A stretch of DNA of 64,000 bases, from positions 11,349,131-11,413,130 of the forward strand of contig OW121854.1 in assembly GCA_933228895.1 (NCBI GenBank), given 5' to 3'. The stretch's first letter is position 1, and every line of letters begins with the position of its first letter. Shown piece by piece: positions 1 through 12,300 of this stretch. Source of the stretch: Platycnemis pennipes. Taxonomy: Eukaryota; Arthropoda; Insecta; Odonata; Platycnemididae. Below the pieces are notes generated by a model. It saw only the letters and a program-made list of their open reading frames with translations, was not told the origin of the DNA and did no database searches. The position numbers were made by a program, and so were the translations under genes.

Positions 1-217
1 TTTATGATTAGAATATACACGATATCACATTTTTTTCCCCTAATATTTTATTCCTTTTTTTTAAATTCTAGTTTTTTCCATTTCTAACTCATTGTATTTC
101 ACCAGTAGTAAAAAAAGTGACATTACAATATTATTTTCATTGTTTTGAGTACTTCTGTCTTTGATCTTTGCCATATACCATATAACTTCAATTATATTAA
201 ATTTGTGTTCTTTATAG

Positions 218-307
218 GTCTTGATCGCAAACCAAAAACTAATCCAGGACCTTCTGGCCTGCAACGAGACGAAGTAATCTCTCAAATGAAGAAGCACAGT
301 GAAAAAA
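218..307 (+). pseudogene. piggyBac upstream mini-exon A (PSGLQ module)
   Basis: This is a 90-nt candidate exon between an acceptor (ttatag) and a donor (gtaatt). It starts with two bases of a split codon and ends with one, so it is symmetric. It encodes a basic peptide containing NPGPSGLQ and matches the layout of mini-exon B, which contains GPSGIQ. The repeat suggests tandem exon duplication. Further copies could lie to the left of the window. Confidence 0.55.
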
Positions 308-540
308 GTAATTAAAATATTTTTTTATATATCCGCAATTATTCCAAAGTGGGGTAGTGTTTTATTTCATGATATATCATTAAAATGTATTTATATTTCG
401 TTTATTTTTGATGGATTCTCCCCCAAACATTTTTCTTTTCCTGTTTGTTTGTTACTTAGTTTGCCATTACACCATTGTGCGTTATTACGAATGAATGTAT
501 TTGTCTTGCTTTCTCACTAGTATGTTACTTTTTTTGCCAG

Positions 541-645
541 TTGAAAATTATAATCCGAAGGCTGGTCCCTCTGGTATCCAAGAAAAAAGACGTATTGAGG
601 ACGAGGAAGAGTGCTGTGCAAAGAAGAGAGACTACGGAAAAAAAC
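541..645 (+). pseudogene. piggyBac upstream mini-exon B (PSGIQ module)
   Basis: This is a 105-nt candidate exon between tttgccag and gtaatt. It has the same phase as mini-exon A and joins in frame to the main transposase exon at 778. It encodes NPKAGPSGIQ followed by a charged stretch. Phase compatibility of A, B and the main exon is visible directly; use as exons is inferred. Confidence 0.6.
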
Positions 646-2744
646 GTAATTATCTAATTACATTAAATTTATATATTACATTTTCCAGTAAAATTCTATC
701 ACACACTGGATTAGAATTTACTCTTGATTGAGCGAATTTGAATGATGCGTTACTAACAACGTTTGATTTTCTTCCAGTTCAGACACTATGTGAGAGTTTG
801 AGTAGGGGAAGAAAAATTAACTTGGAGGAAGTAGATGAAGAAATAATCCCTGAACTTCTATCAGGATTTGATTCAGATTTTGATTTTGATACCTCCAGCG
901 AAGAAGAGGAAGACACTGACGAAGAGAGCATTGACGACCAATGTTTGGAAGAGCCTAATCACTTGTTGGACTCTTCTGTTTCCGGTACCGCCCGTAAGGC
1001 CCCCGATCCCGTTACTTTCCCTGGAAATATTGACACTTGTGCAGCTGCATCACGGGCACTTTCTCCCTTGCCCCTTTCTCAACACGTCCTTCCCTCTTTG
1101 GGGTTTATAACCCATGAACCCTCTCCGTCCCAAACTCTTCCTCCCACCCTTGGCAGAAAGAAAAGCGGTAGCCGAGGACGGGGTGCTCGTGGGAAATCGT
1201 GGAGGTTAGATTCTGAGCCACCCAAGTACACGTGGACTGAAACCAAACCTCGAGTTGAGCGAATCCCATTTTCGGGGGCTGAAAGATTAAATATTCTTCC
1301 AGATGGCCAGACCCCATATGATTATTTCTTATTAATTGCGGATGAACTTTTTTTTCAATTAGTGATTAGAGAGACGGAAAATTTTGCAATGGAGATTTTC
1401 CTCAAAAACGTTAGTCCGAGGGCTCGAATAACCAATTGGAAAACCTTGACGAGGGAGGAATTTGAAAAGTGGCTTGGGCTCTTGATACACGTGGGCAATA
1501 TACAGTTACCCAGAAGCGAGCTTCACTGGAGCACAAGCCCTCTGTACGAAATACCGCTGTTTCGCCGGGTAATGGGGCGGGATCGGTTTCTTTTGATAAT
1601 GCAAGCATTGCACTTCAACAAGAACCCTGGAGATGATGAGCCCTTGCCTACAGACAGGCTTTATAAAATAAGCCCCCTAATTGATTGGTTCAATTCTAGG
1701 ATGAAAGATATTTATTCACCAGCAAAGCAGTTGAGCCTCGATGAAAGTATGGTGTTGTGGCGTGGTCGACTTCTTTTCCGCCAATATATCAAGGGAAAAA
1801 GACACAAATACAGAATTAAACTGTACATGCTCACGGACCCATCAGGCTTGATACTGAGATTTTTTATACATGCGGGTAAAAGTGACAAAGAGGTAGGTGG
1901 CCAAGGCCATGCTCAAAAGGTTGTTCGAAAGCTCGTTTGCGATTTTGAAGGGGTCGGGCATTCCATATACATGGATAATTTTTATACGACCGTTGACTTA
2001 GCCCACGATCTCCTTCAGGAAAAAGTGTACACTACGGGAACACTTCTATTGAATCGAAAGAATGTTCCCCAAGATCTGGTATCAGCTCAGCTAAAAAGCG
2101 GCGAGGTTGTGCACCGTTATTCCGAAAAGGGAATATGCGTAATGAAATGGAAGGATAAGAGGGATGTCATGGTGATTTCGTCAGAATTCGGACCAGAACT
2201 GATAGAAGTAACTGGGAGAAGGATGAGGGTAAAGCCAACTGCCGTTGTAGAATACAACAAATGTATGTCAGGGGTCAACAGACAGGATCAATTCCTGGCT
2301 TACTACAATTCTGAGCATAAATCCCTTAAGTATTATAAAAAAACTTGGAGTCCATACCATGCAGATGATGATTTTAAATGCTTATCTTTTGTATAGGAAA
2401 CATTCCACGGAACATTTCTTAGACTTTCTGGGATTTAGGAACGCACTTGTGCGACAGTTGATTAGGGAGGAAGAACTGCCACCTCAACCAGCTCCTACCC
2501 AAACATATCATTACCTGCATCTAACAGAGCAGGGTGAAAAGGGACGAAGAAAGCAGAAGAGATGTAAGTGGTGCTCCACAAAAGAAAATAAAAGAACTGA
2601 TGTCACTTATTGCTGTAAGGCTTGCCCTGGCGAGCCTGGGTTCTGCGTCGATCCATGTTTTGGAAAGTATCATTTAGAAAACAGATTGCTGTAAAAATTA
2701 AAAATAATTTTTGTTGATATTTTAGCACTTAGGAAAAGAGTCAT

Positions 2745-2750
2745 AATAAA
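2745..2750 (+). promoter_or_regulatory. possible polyadenylation signal of the piggyBac gene
   Basis: AATAAA lies about 50 bases after the transposase stop codon at 2692-2694. Confidence 0.4.
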
Positions 2751-4165
2751 ATTTGTGAAAAGTTCTATTCTGCCAGTTTCATTGATGCACTTACAAAACC
2801 TATTCTAATTTCATATAAATGCTTCTATCAGACACGCAAAATCATTCAGTGGAAGCGAAAATATTCCATGATAAAATATTTCTTCTTATTTCTCGGCAAG
2901 TTTTTACTTCATAAATATTTTTATCTATGGTAATTGATGAATGAGGTATGTTGAAACATTGCTACAATTTTTAATTCGTTGATGATTTATGTGTGTGGAT
3001 AAACTTAGGAATAAGGTGCAAAGAAAATTTCCGCAGGAAGACCGGGCCGGGAATCTAACCTCGGACCTTTGGTTACAGATCCGAGATTCGATTCCTGGTC
3101 CAGGTTAGCCTTTTTCCAGTGGAAATTTTCGTTGCATTCATTTGCTTATATAAAAGCCAAAATTATTTACCATCACCATAGGAACCTAACACCATAAGGT
3201 GTTAGAATGAAGGAGTGTAAAAGGGTGTGAGTAAGCCATTGGGAATACCAGCACGGGACTAAGATAAGTGGTGTATCCAAGTGAGATGGGCAGATAGAGA
3301 GATCCATAGAATGGTAAGGATTGCGGAAAAAAAGAAACCATGCCGGTCTGGGTGAAGACAAAAAGTAATAAAGTCTCTTACTGAATCATAAAACGGAATA
3401 ACATATCGTTGTGAACATTTACCAGTGAATGAGTACCTGTCACTTTTAGGGATATCCTGGCCGTAATAGGCAACTAAGTTTTTAGTTCTTCGGGCAGAGC
3501 CCCTTTGACCTGGACTTCCTCTTCATGCTTTTCCTTAACTTCACTTTTGCCAATTTTAAATACCAAACACATTCATTCTCACTTCAAGTTGTTTACATGA
3601 AAGCCTTTCCAAAATACGAACAAAAAAAACAAAATTGAAGCCGTTGAAAAAATAACATCAAATTAAGTTAAAAACAAAATATATACCAATATTCTAATGT
3701 TCCCAGTTAAGAAATAACAAAAAAAAATTTTTTGAAAATGTCTAGAAAAGAAAAAAGCAAGAGAAAATTTAGTCTTAGTAACAACACAGGAACAAGAAAG
3801 TAAAAGAAGCTGCGCCGGTTACTGAGATGAAAAAAAGACTACGTAAATAGTTCAGTAAGTAAAATCAGCTGAGAATTACGAAATTTATGCATAACTTATA
3901 AATTTAAATATCACATTAGATATATAATTTCATTATCTTAACACAAATGCTAAACATTCGGATATATTAACGAAGATATAAACTCACAAAATGCGTTCGT
4001 ATTCGAGTAGAATAGAAAACCAATCAGCCACGCGGCTGACGTTCCAGAACGTCATTAAAAAAAAATGCTCCATCTATTAACTTCAAAAGAATTTTAGACA
4101 CCATTATGCATAATATGATAAAGTAAGGCCAATTAAAACTATTATTTTAAAATAACCTGTACCGC
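2751..4165. other. intronic DNA, no gene seen
   Basis: AT-rich sequence. Apart from the hairpin at 3038-3107 I see no coding potential or element ends. Confidence 0.6.
3038..3107. repeat. imperfect hairpin with tRNA-like B-box sequences
   Basis: Two arms, accgggccgggaatctaacc and the reverse complement of gattcgattcctggtccagg, are imperfectly complementary around a short loop. Both arms resemble a tRNA B box (GATTCGATTCC), so this may be two opposed SINE ends or a chance palindrome. Confidence 0.4.
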
Positions 4166-4189
4166 GTAGGTGAAATTCTTTTCACATCA

Positions 4190-4552
4190 CACACGCGTTG
4201 AATGTGTTAAGGAACGACAGGTGTTGGGCAAGCTACAGGATGACCTGCATGTGACAAGTAAGAAGGAGATTGAGGAGCGCAAGGCCTCTGATCAACTAGT
4301 CAACAAGGCAAAAAAGAAACTGGAGGAGGCTATTGCCAGCAAAGATATGACAAAAGTCAAGATTGCCCAAGGTATGTTGGAGGGTGCCCAAACACTCGGT
4401 CACAGGTGGATGACTTTCTTAAGAAAAAGGAGCCTTTACAAAAGAAAGTAGGGAAGAGGACATCGTCTCTACTAGAGCAGCTTTTCAAGAATCACAAAAA
4501 GCGGCGGGATGAAGATCTTGATGATCTCAAAGAGCAGGTGGACCCTGCCTAG
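4190..4552 (+). pseudogene. unidentified coiled-coil gene fragment, frameshifted
   Basis: An open stretch encodes a highly charged Lys/Glu-rich segment (VKERQVLGKLQDDLHV... KKKLEEAIASKDMTKVK). It breaks near 4400 and continues in another frame as DDFLKKKEPLQKKVGKR to a stop at 4550-4552 (ending EQVDPA). Composition and spacing suggest a long alpha helix or coiled coil. I do not recognise the family. It is not part of IFT88. It may be the end of a transposon-encoded or retrocopied protein. Confidence 0.45.
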
Positions 4553-4924
4553 ACTAAAAGTATTATTCTTTATTTAAATTATTATTGTTTATTTGACGGA
4601 CAAATTTTGATTTTTGATATTTTCAATTCGACCGAATCTTCGAATCCCTGCCCTAACCCTAATTGGAACCTATGGCTGCAAGCATCTAACAATCCAAACT
4701 TATTTAATTCTCTGCTAAAAACTAATCTTGGGCTCAGGTCTCTGGTTACAAAAAGAATCAAATCATATTCCTTATATACATATTTAAATATATATTTTAT
4801 GGGCTGGATTGATGAAGAAACTCAATTTGTTTTAATGTGACAAGAGCATTTTCAGCAATTATATCATGGTTCCACGGCAACAAACTCTCACAGCTTATAT
4901 TATCGATTAATCCCAGGAGTCTAA

Positions 4925-5951
4925 CCACACAGCACAAAGTGAATTATATGTGCATAATATTCAAATATTATGCGAATATTATGCCATTATCAAATATTAT
5001 GCGAATATTATGCCACATCAATGGTATAAAATGTGCATAATATGTACATAAAATGTGCATATAAATGGTATAATGTCCCTATAAATTGTGATATATGTGC
5101 ATAATATGCAAAATATATGCACTGAATGGAATGGTATTATGCGCATATATACGCAATTTATGAGGACATTATACGATATAAATGCACATTTTATGCACAA
5201 TTTATACCATTGATGTGATGTATTCATTGCATGTGAATAAAAAGTAGCGATCAAGTTTGATTTTTCCATAACATTCAATTTTAAATGGTTGATCTGGGCG
5301 TACAAAAACCAGCTGTCTTTTAAAAAAACAACGCTCTTCTAAAAATTGAAACTATATTTTTCCAACAGTTGGTTCGTTCAAATATCATCGAAAGTCACAT
5401 CGAAAGGCACTGTCATAACACACAAAACTTTTCACGTTTATCAAATAGTTGAATGATGATCTGAATTGTCGTTGGATCATTCCTAATGTCCCAATATGTT
5501 AAAGACTGTGTGTGCCTGAAACATGATAAATAGAGTCAATTGGCAGCAATTCAAAAAATCAGCGTGGAAGTCAGATGAAAACAATGATGAATTCGTAAAT
5601 AATCTTCAACGCATTCACTGGTCATAACAATCATTTAGGTACTCACCGTAACTTAACTGTCCATTAGAATTAAAATTAAGCTTCTAATATCACAAATTAC
5701 AAGAAACCGTAAATATTGCAGGTGCTAGTTCTTTCTCTTGCTTCCATTCTGGCTTATCAACATGACTGCCATTTTGATTTTTGAGATGGTCAAAGTCGAT
5801 CTTGTTTGCAAGACATCGATTGTAGTCCATTCAAAAAATATGCACATATTATTCAAATAATATGGATATAATCAACGGAATATTATTTACTATTTATACC
5901 AATCCATTTGTGCATATTTTATACAATATAAATTTTGTTTGTGCTGTGTGG
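4925..5951. mobile_element. AT-rich element with CCACACAGCACAAA inverted ends
   Basis: CCACACAGCAC at 4925 is matched by GTGCTGTGTGG ending at 5951. The left interior (4950-5220) is a run of short palindromic repeats built from ATGCGAATATTATGC-like units. No coding region is seen. The flanks show no clear target duplication, so the superfamily is unknown. Confidence 0.55.
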
Positions 5952-6073
5952 GTATGTTCTCTCCTGGTTTATTGATGTAATAAATGTTTTTGAAAAAATT
6001 ATTTGTGAGCAGTTACAAAATAGTATTACATCTGGAGCGATGGAATTATTCTCATTTGTATTTCTTTGTACAG

Positions 6074-6305
6074 GATAAAAATCACTCACAACATTGGCCT
6101 CCTCTTTGTCAAGATGGGGCAGTTCCAAGATGCCTGCACCAGTTTTGAGTACATCATGCAGGAGAAACCGAATTTTAAGACTGGGCTGCATCTTGTGTTG
6201 TGCAACTATGCTCTCGGAGATCCTGAGACTATGAAGAAAGCCTTCCTTCTCCTGCTGGAGGTGTCTTTAGACATTGATGATGATGAAAAATATTCTGCCA
6301 ACTCC
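6074..6305 (+). CDS. IFT88: IFT88 exon (first visible)
   Basis: It follows the acceptor ttgtacag and ends at TCC|gtaagt. Its first base completes an Arg codon, and it ends at a codon boundary. It encodes a TPR segment RIKITHNIGLLFVKMGQFQD and the landmark GDPETMKKAF. Confidence 0.93.
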
Positions 6306-9300
6306 GTAAGTGTTTACTGCTGTTGCACGCTCTAGAATTATATTTCCTTTTGGCTTCACATGACTGGTGGGCAATGAGCTACTTTGAAATCTATATGCAT
6401 ATGAATTGAAATATCATGATTGACAGACTGGATCATTCACTCATCAATGCACAACCCAAACTACCAGTGATAAAAACATGAAATTTGGAGGAAATATTCC
6501 TATTGTGGTATAATGATGCACCCCTTTCTAAGCTAAGACTAATCCCTAGTGATGGATGGATCCAGGTTTTTCTTTGGATCCAGAACCGGATCCTTGCCTT
6601 GGTTTCGGATCTTTGTCTAGGTTTCCGATTCTTAGTTTCAAATACTGGATTGGTAATTTCATTTTTTTTTATCCTAGTATTTCTACAAAAACAAGTAAAT
6701 TTATTGTAGAAAAAAGTCAACTTCATATCATCTCTGCGAATAATGTTTTCCTGAATCATGATTTGTGAACGCATTATATGTTATTAGTTCTTATATGAAG
6801 TTCACTTTCCTTATCACATACTCATTATAAGATACATTTTTTAAACCTGTAATACCGTATTTACGCGTGTAAGCCGCACACCTTTTTTCCCGAAACGCCG
6901 GTGAAAAAATAGGGGTGCGCGGCTTACATGAATCCTCCAGATTTTCGTGTAAGCCGCGCACTATTTTTCCTCAAATTCTTGTTTGCTTTTTCTCCTAAGT
7001 TTCGCATTTTGAGAACATATTGACGTTAATTGGTAAGTATGGTCTAGTAGTAAATCGTACAATGTAAAGTATTCTGAAATTTCGAAGTAATTAGTAATAA
7101 AAATCCGGTTAACAAAGTCTGAGCGTACGACGGTACTTGAAAACGTTAGATCCGAAGAAACGCTAGATCCGAAACACCACTTGACAAATCAATAGATTTA
7201 TCGTGTATAGATCGTACTTAGGACAGCAATTTGTAGCACTGATATGTATTTAAATCTACATTGTATCCTGTAGGCTGCCACAAGGGGGACGGCGTCTTTA
7301 TGTCTTTTCAAAGTCGTAAGCGGAGTTTGTTTCAGTATCACGTATCTGTAGCAACATTTTTACGCAATAGATAGCTCCTTTTGTGTACACATTAAAGCTA
7401 CATTGCAAAGACACGACAAAGAATTTGTTACATAGTGGCAAGAGTCGTATGCTCTGAGATTATACCTTCTTACTATCCGTGCGTGAGTGTAGTAAACGAG
7501 TTCGAATCGATCATTTAGCATTTTAAAATAATTTGCAATTATCACCCTAAAAATGAATTCTGAATGTGAAATTGCGATCGTTTCCCGTGAGTACAAAACT
7601 ACATATTATAAGCGATGCCGAAAAAGTAGAAAATCGAGCTGCAGGAAAGAAATATGGTGTATCTGAATCTAGCAGTGACGAAAACTAAAAATGAGAACTA
7701 TTATGATATGAATATTGATTGGTGATTTACGATTCTATTTCCGCGAATATGTTTTTCTTTAGTTTTATAAGAATTATAATTGTTATTAAATTGAGCTTAG
7801 TTGTTTCCGTGTGTTCCCAAGACTTTCCGGTGTTGTTAAATCGTCCTAGTCCACAGCTACGGCGCAGTGAGCAGACGAGACCACCGCTATGGTCCGGATG
7901 GCGTTCTGCTTTTATTTGTTGATATGCCAACAGATTTCCATAATAATAAAGTAATCACGGGTTCAAATTGTATATATTTCTGCAATTATTCCAGTTGGAT
8001 GTTGTTTTGAAAAGATGCCATTTTTATAGTTGGATGATGTGGTCATATGTAACTGTGATTACCGTGAGATGCTACGAGAAAAAGATGCACAGTAAAAGAG
8101 GCCGTGCATCGATGCACGACGCGATGACGATCGTGACGATATTAACACTTAATTAAATCCATTAATGAGAAAGACGTACACGTATTATAGGCACAGAATT
8201 TCTCTTAAAGAACGTGCATTCATGTTATGACAAAATGATGCAGACTCAAGGGCAAAAAAATAATTTTCTGACAGAAATAATTTTTTTCCTCACGAGCCTT
8301 GCCGAAAATAGGGGTGCGCGGGATACACGAGGGCAGGGCTTACACGAGTAAATACGGTACTATTATTTAGAGTGCAGTTAAAAGAAACATCATCACCATC
8401 GGTCAACAATCCTAGGACTGGTTTGACGCAGCCCTCTACTCGATTCCTCTATTGGCCAACCTCTTCATATTAATGTAGCTCCTCTCTTCTACATCCTTCA
8501 CAACTTGCTCCATATACCTCATACGAGGCCTGCCTTTTCCATTCATCCCGTCCACATTTCCCTCGACTCGAATGTAGAGTGAAGTTTCCCCACAAGCGGA
8601 GTGGAATTGCTTGATGCATGACATTAGTGTCATGTCCATTGGGGGTAAGACCTCCCCTAAGAGAGCCGGCACGTGCTCTTCCCCATACCCCCCAGACTCG
8701 TGCAACGCAGCCGTGCCCTAAAATTGTCTTTGGTGACAGTGTTGGAGTCATTGGGATCATAAAATTGGAAAGGAGGCGCTGGCGAGATATCCAAAGTTCT
8801 TTCCAAGTTGGGATGATGGTTATTCTAGCCCGGAAAAACACCGAAATGCGTAAAAGCTTGGCTCTTCTCTGAGGGAGAGAACCAATAAATATGTCGCCTT
8901 CTGACCCATGAGTTCACAGAGGTCCTAGACCAAATATCATTAATTGAAAGGAATGCTTTTAGCTATTCCATCTGCGGGAGGGACTAAAAAGAATGTCACC
9001 ATCGAACCTCCCAAAATGGAAGCATCACCTCCACCTCCTTGGTCTCACAGAGAGAAGACGCCTCTCTGAAAGTATATAAGGTTTGGTAACCCCTCATTTG
9101 GGGGGAATCTGCAGACAGAGCTGCCGGAGGCTATACCGGAGAGGCTCTAGAGATAATTGGGAATAGTCAATAAAGTCTTTTGTACTCTGCTACCGCTTGG
9201 AGTTTCAATCTCCTTTGGTGCCCAACACCCACGAGAGCCTACCTTTGCCACTCAAGGTTGCGCTCTTCGTCGATCTTTGCGTGAACCGAGTTTTCGGGAC

Positions 9301-12300
9301 ACAACGACAGTGCGTCGTGATGGCATCAGATGACACTTGGTGCATCTCCCCATGCCACGGTCTATTTGAGAGCCTTTTGCTCCAGGAGGATCCCGGCTTG
9401 AATCTGCTGGCCGAGGCGATCCGCGTGGATGGCCTGCATGCCATGGAGAGGAGGGTGAGGCAGGAGGCGGAGAGTTGCATCCTGATGGCAGCCCGGGTGC
9501 TGGCCCCTGCCATCGCCCCCACACCCAGCGACGGCTACGACTGGTGCGTGCAGGCGCTGAGAATGGTCGCACCTCAGCACGGCCTCTCCGGGAACCTATC
9601 CTCGAGCGTCGTCAGCAATTTCCACTCAACACTAGCCGATGAGCTGGAGGTCCACAAGGCGGTCGTGCAGCTCAAAGGCGAAGGGGGCAACCTGCAGGCG
9701 CCAGTCTCGCTGCTCGAGGCGTTTGCCAAGAGGGGGGAAACAGGGCGGGTCAGCAGCATCGCCTGCACCAATCTTGCTTTCATTCATTTCTTGGTTCGTC
9801 ACCCTCCAGTGGTATCCACCCCTCATGTATGACTGTGCAATGTGTGTTTGATTCTGGATATGTACTTGTCTTAAATACATAACTTACCCAGGGTTACCCA
9901 CGGTTAGTAACTTAGCGCAATTGTTTACAAAAATTTCATCATTGCCATTTTTATGCTGGGTGTCTACTGACCAAAAAAACCAGGAAAATATGTGAATTTC
10001 ACTTGGGCCTTGAAAATCAGAATTGTGGATACCTACCTTGAATTTTGAAGACTTTCATGAAATCTTCTTTTCCACCTGCCAGTAATTTTTGATAATTTTT
10101 TGACATCTTTCAGTATTAAAATTTGGGATTGCTCAAAACCCATTTGCTCTTACTTACGAGTGAGAAATGCCGCGTTGCAATTGGTGAATAGGTCAAGGCA
10201 GTTTTTCCATAAATGTCATCCTAGTTTCAAAACTCAACTCCCCACGAAAGACTAAGTTACAACTTACGCTGCAAGTTACCACTTTTAAAGAGAAATAACA
10301 TATGCACAAATGCACCACTAGTTAGTGCATCCTAACTCTTGCCGCATTTTAATGCATTGAGAGATCACATTTCGTTGATTATGCCGCGATTGTTATCCGG
10401 GTTGCATAATTCAGGATGTATTATGGTTTTGCATTAATGACAAAATTTTATTGTTTTTTTTATGAAATGTATGATCTTCTACTTGTGTGCTGGTGGTCTC
10501 AGTGATGTTCTTGGATATTGATCTTTTGACTTCGTAACCTTGTTTTTTGTGTTATGGTATTAAATTAGATATTGTATGCTTATGATGTTTTCGGTAACCA
10601 TGAGTGGATGTTTCCTACAGGCACTAAACATGCCATATTGGAACTAATGCAAAATTCTGTTTCATTATCTATAATTGCAGTGTCATAAAATTCGATTATC
10701 TTGGGAACAATGATTTGCTCTCTCCTTCTAGCAAGGGGACATTGAACAGGCTGAGAAATATGCAGATCTTGCACGACAAGCTGACAGTTATAATGCATCA
10801 GCCCTTGTGAATCTTGGGAACTGTGCTTTTGTTAAAGGGGATGTTGAAAAAGCAAAGGAGCATTATATTTGTTCTTTAGAAACCAATGCATCTTGTGTTG
10901 AGGCCCTTTATAATTTAGGCAAGTAAAATATTTTGGTTATTAGAGCTTGTTTGAGAGAACGCACTCCACTGTACTGCTTGCTAATGAATTTTGGATTATA
11001 TGTAGTAGTATCATAGCTATGAAGGTATGTAAGCCCTCTTCATACCACTCGTTAAAGTGTCAAGCCACAATGCAACTTAATATCTGTGCAAGCATTTGTT
11101 TTCCTGCAGCACATGGAGTAAATCAAGTTGTTTTTTCCCAATTCCACTCAGGAGAGTGCTCTTGCTTTTATTCATTCCAAATCTCAAATCTGACTATTAA
11201 ATTTGCCCTCAAATCCTATATCAAATGCGAATATTAATTTTCCCAGGATGACAAATTTTATTTAAATCTAAATGTTATATCTTCCTTCGACATCGAATCT
11301 CTTTGTTTTCCCTATTATCTGATTTTTTTTCCTAATCTCCGATAGTTTTACAAACAATTAAAATAAATTTACTTTCTGCCAACATAAAGACAATTTTTAT
11401 TTTTACTGTTAATACGGTAGACTCTCGATGATACTAAGCAAGGAAATACAAAATTTTGATTGTAAGAAGCAAAACGGCTAGTCCCGACGAAAAGCATATA
11501 GTATATACAGTTGAGCACCCTTAATCCGGGAACCCCTAATCCGAGAGCACCTATAATCCGGCAATTTTGCCACGACCAACTATCTGGTACTTAGTGGAAA
11601 ATGCCGAAACGTTTTTAACGGGAACATTGCTTCATAACCTGCCGAGATATTATTCTTATATTAATACCGAGATACCATTCTTAACGTTAATTTTCCCATA
11701 TCGAGAATCAGAATAATTCAAACACATTAATTTCTGGTACTTCGCCTACACCGGAATTATTCTGAAACTTGAAGTAAACATATAAATTTGACGACGGAAT
11801 ACGACCCGTCGCCGAGACGGAATACGACTAATTTACCGATCGGCCACTTTCTATGGCGTGCGCATTTCTGATTGACCACTAGACGTAATATGATAAAATT
11901 ATTGGTTATATTCTAATATTTCACGCAAAACGTGTCTCATCCATACAGTTGTGGCAACAGCACAAAACGTTAACCATCGCAGAAAAAGTACAAGTTGTGA
12001 AAAAGCTTGACGCCGTTGCATCAGTAAAGCGTTTGACTGAAACATACTACGTGGGATCTTCAACAATATAGCACATTAAGAAGCTGAAAGAGAAAAATCA
12101 TCAAAATTTTACCTTTAAAGTGACACGAAGAAGTAGATAACAGAGAGAAAAACTATGAAAGAAGATTTAAGGGCTGATTTAGATAGCCTGGTTTCGATTG
12201 TGTCGGAATGAAGGGCTTAGTTAGTATTTCTGGCCAAATGCTAATGGAGCAGGATAAACTCTTTTAGAAATAGACGTGATCAATCCAAAAGACGTGATTC

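Larger units (their letters stand above)
218..2694 (+). pseudogene. piggyBac-family transposase gene, spliced, frameshifted
   Basis: This is a cut-and-paste DNA transposase of the piggyBac family (DDE/RNase H fold, TTAA targets). The main exon begins after an acceptor AG at 776-777 and is open to 2396. It has an acidic N-terminal stretch, then the DDE core with LSLDESMVLW near 1737 (first Asp), YMDNFYTT near 1972 (second Asp) and SGVNRQDQ near 2270. At that third site Asn replaces the Asp usually seen in GVDxxDQ. The frame breaks at about 2355-2360. The C-terminus continues in another frame (2359-2694) and carries the Cys-rich zinc finger typical of the family (CKWC, CCKAC, CVDPC). Two small exons with the same phase precede it. 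The frameshift and the missing Asp argue that it is inactive. It lies in the intron before the first visible IFT88 exon. Terminal repeats were not found, and the 5' end may lie outside the window. Confidence 0.88.

Noticed and set aside
3038..3107. Possible tRNA gene
   Set aside because: B-box-like sequences are present in both arms, but no A box at the right distance and no cloverleaf could be formed.
5000..5300. CRISPR-like repeats
   Set aside because: The short ATGCGAATATTATGC units are irregular, AT-rich and palindromic, inside a transposon-like element of an animal genome.
9197..9385. Extension of the IFT88 exon upstream to an ATG
   Set aside because: The open frame continues into LTR-like sequence, but similarity to IFT88 starts only after the acceptor at 9384-9385, where the phase fits the previous exon.
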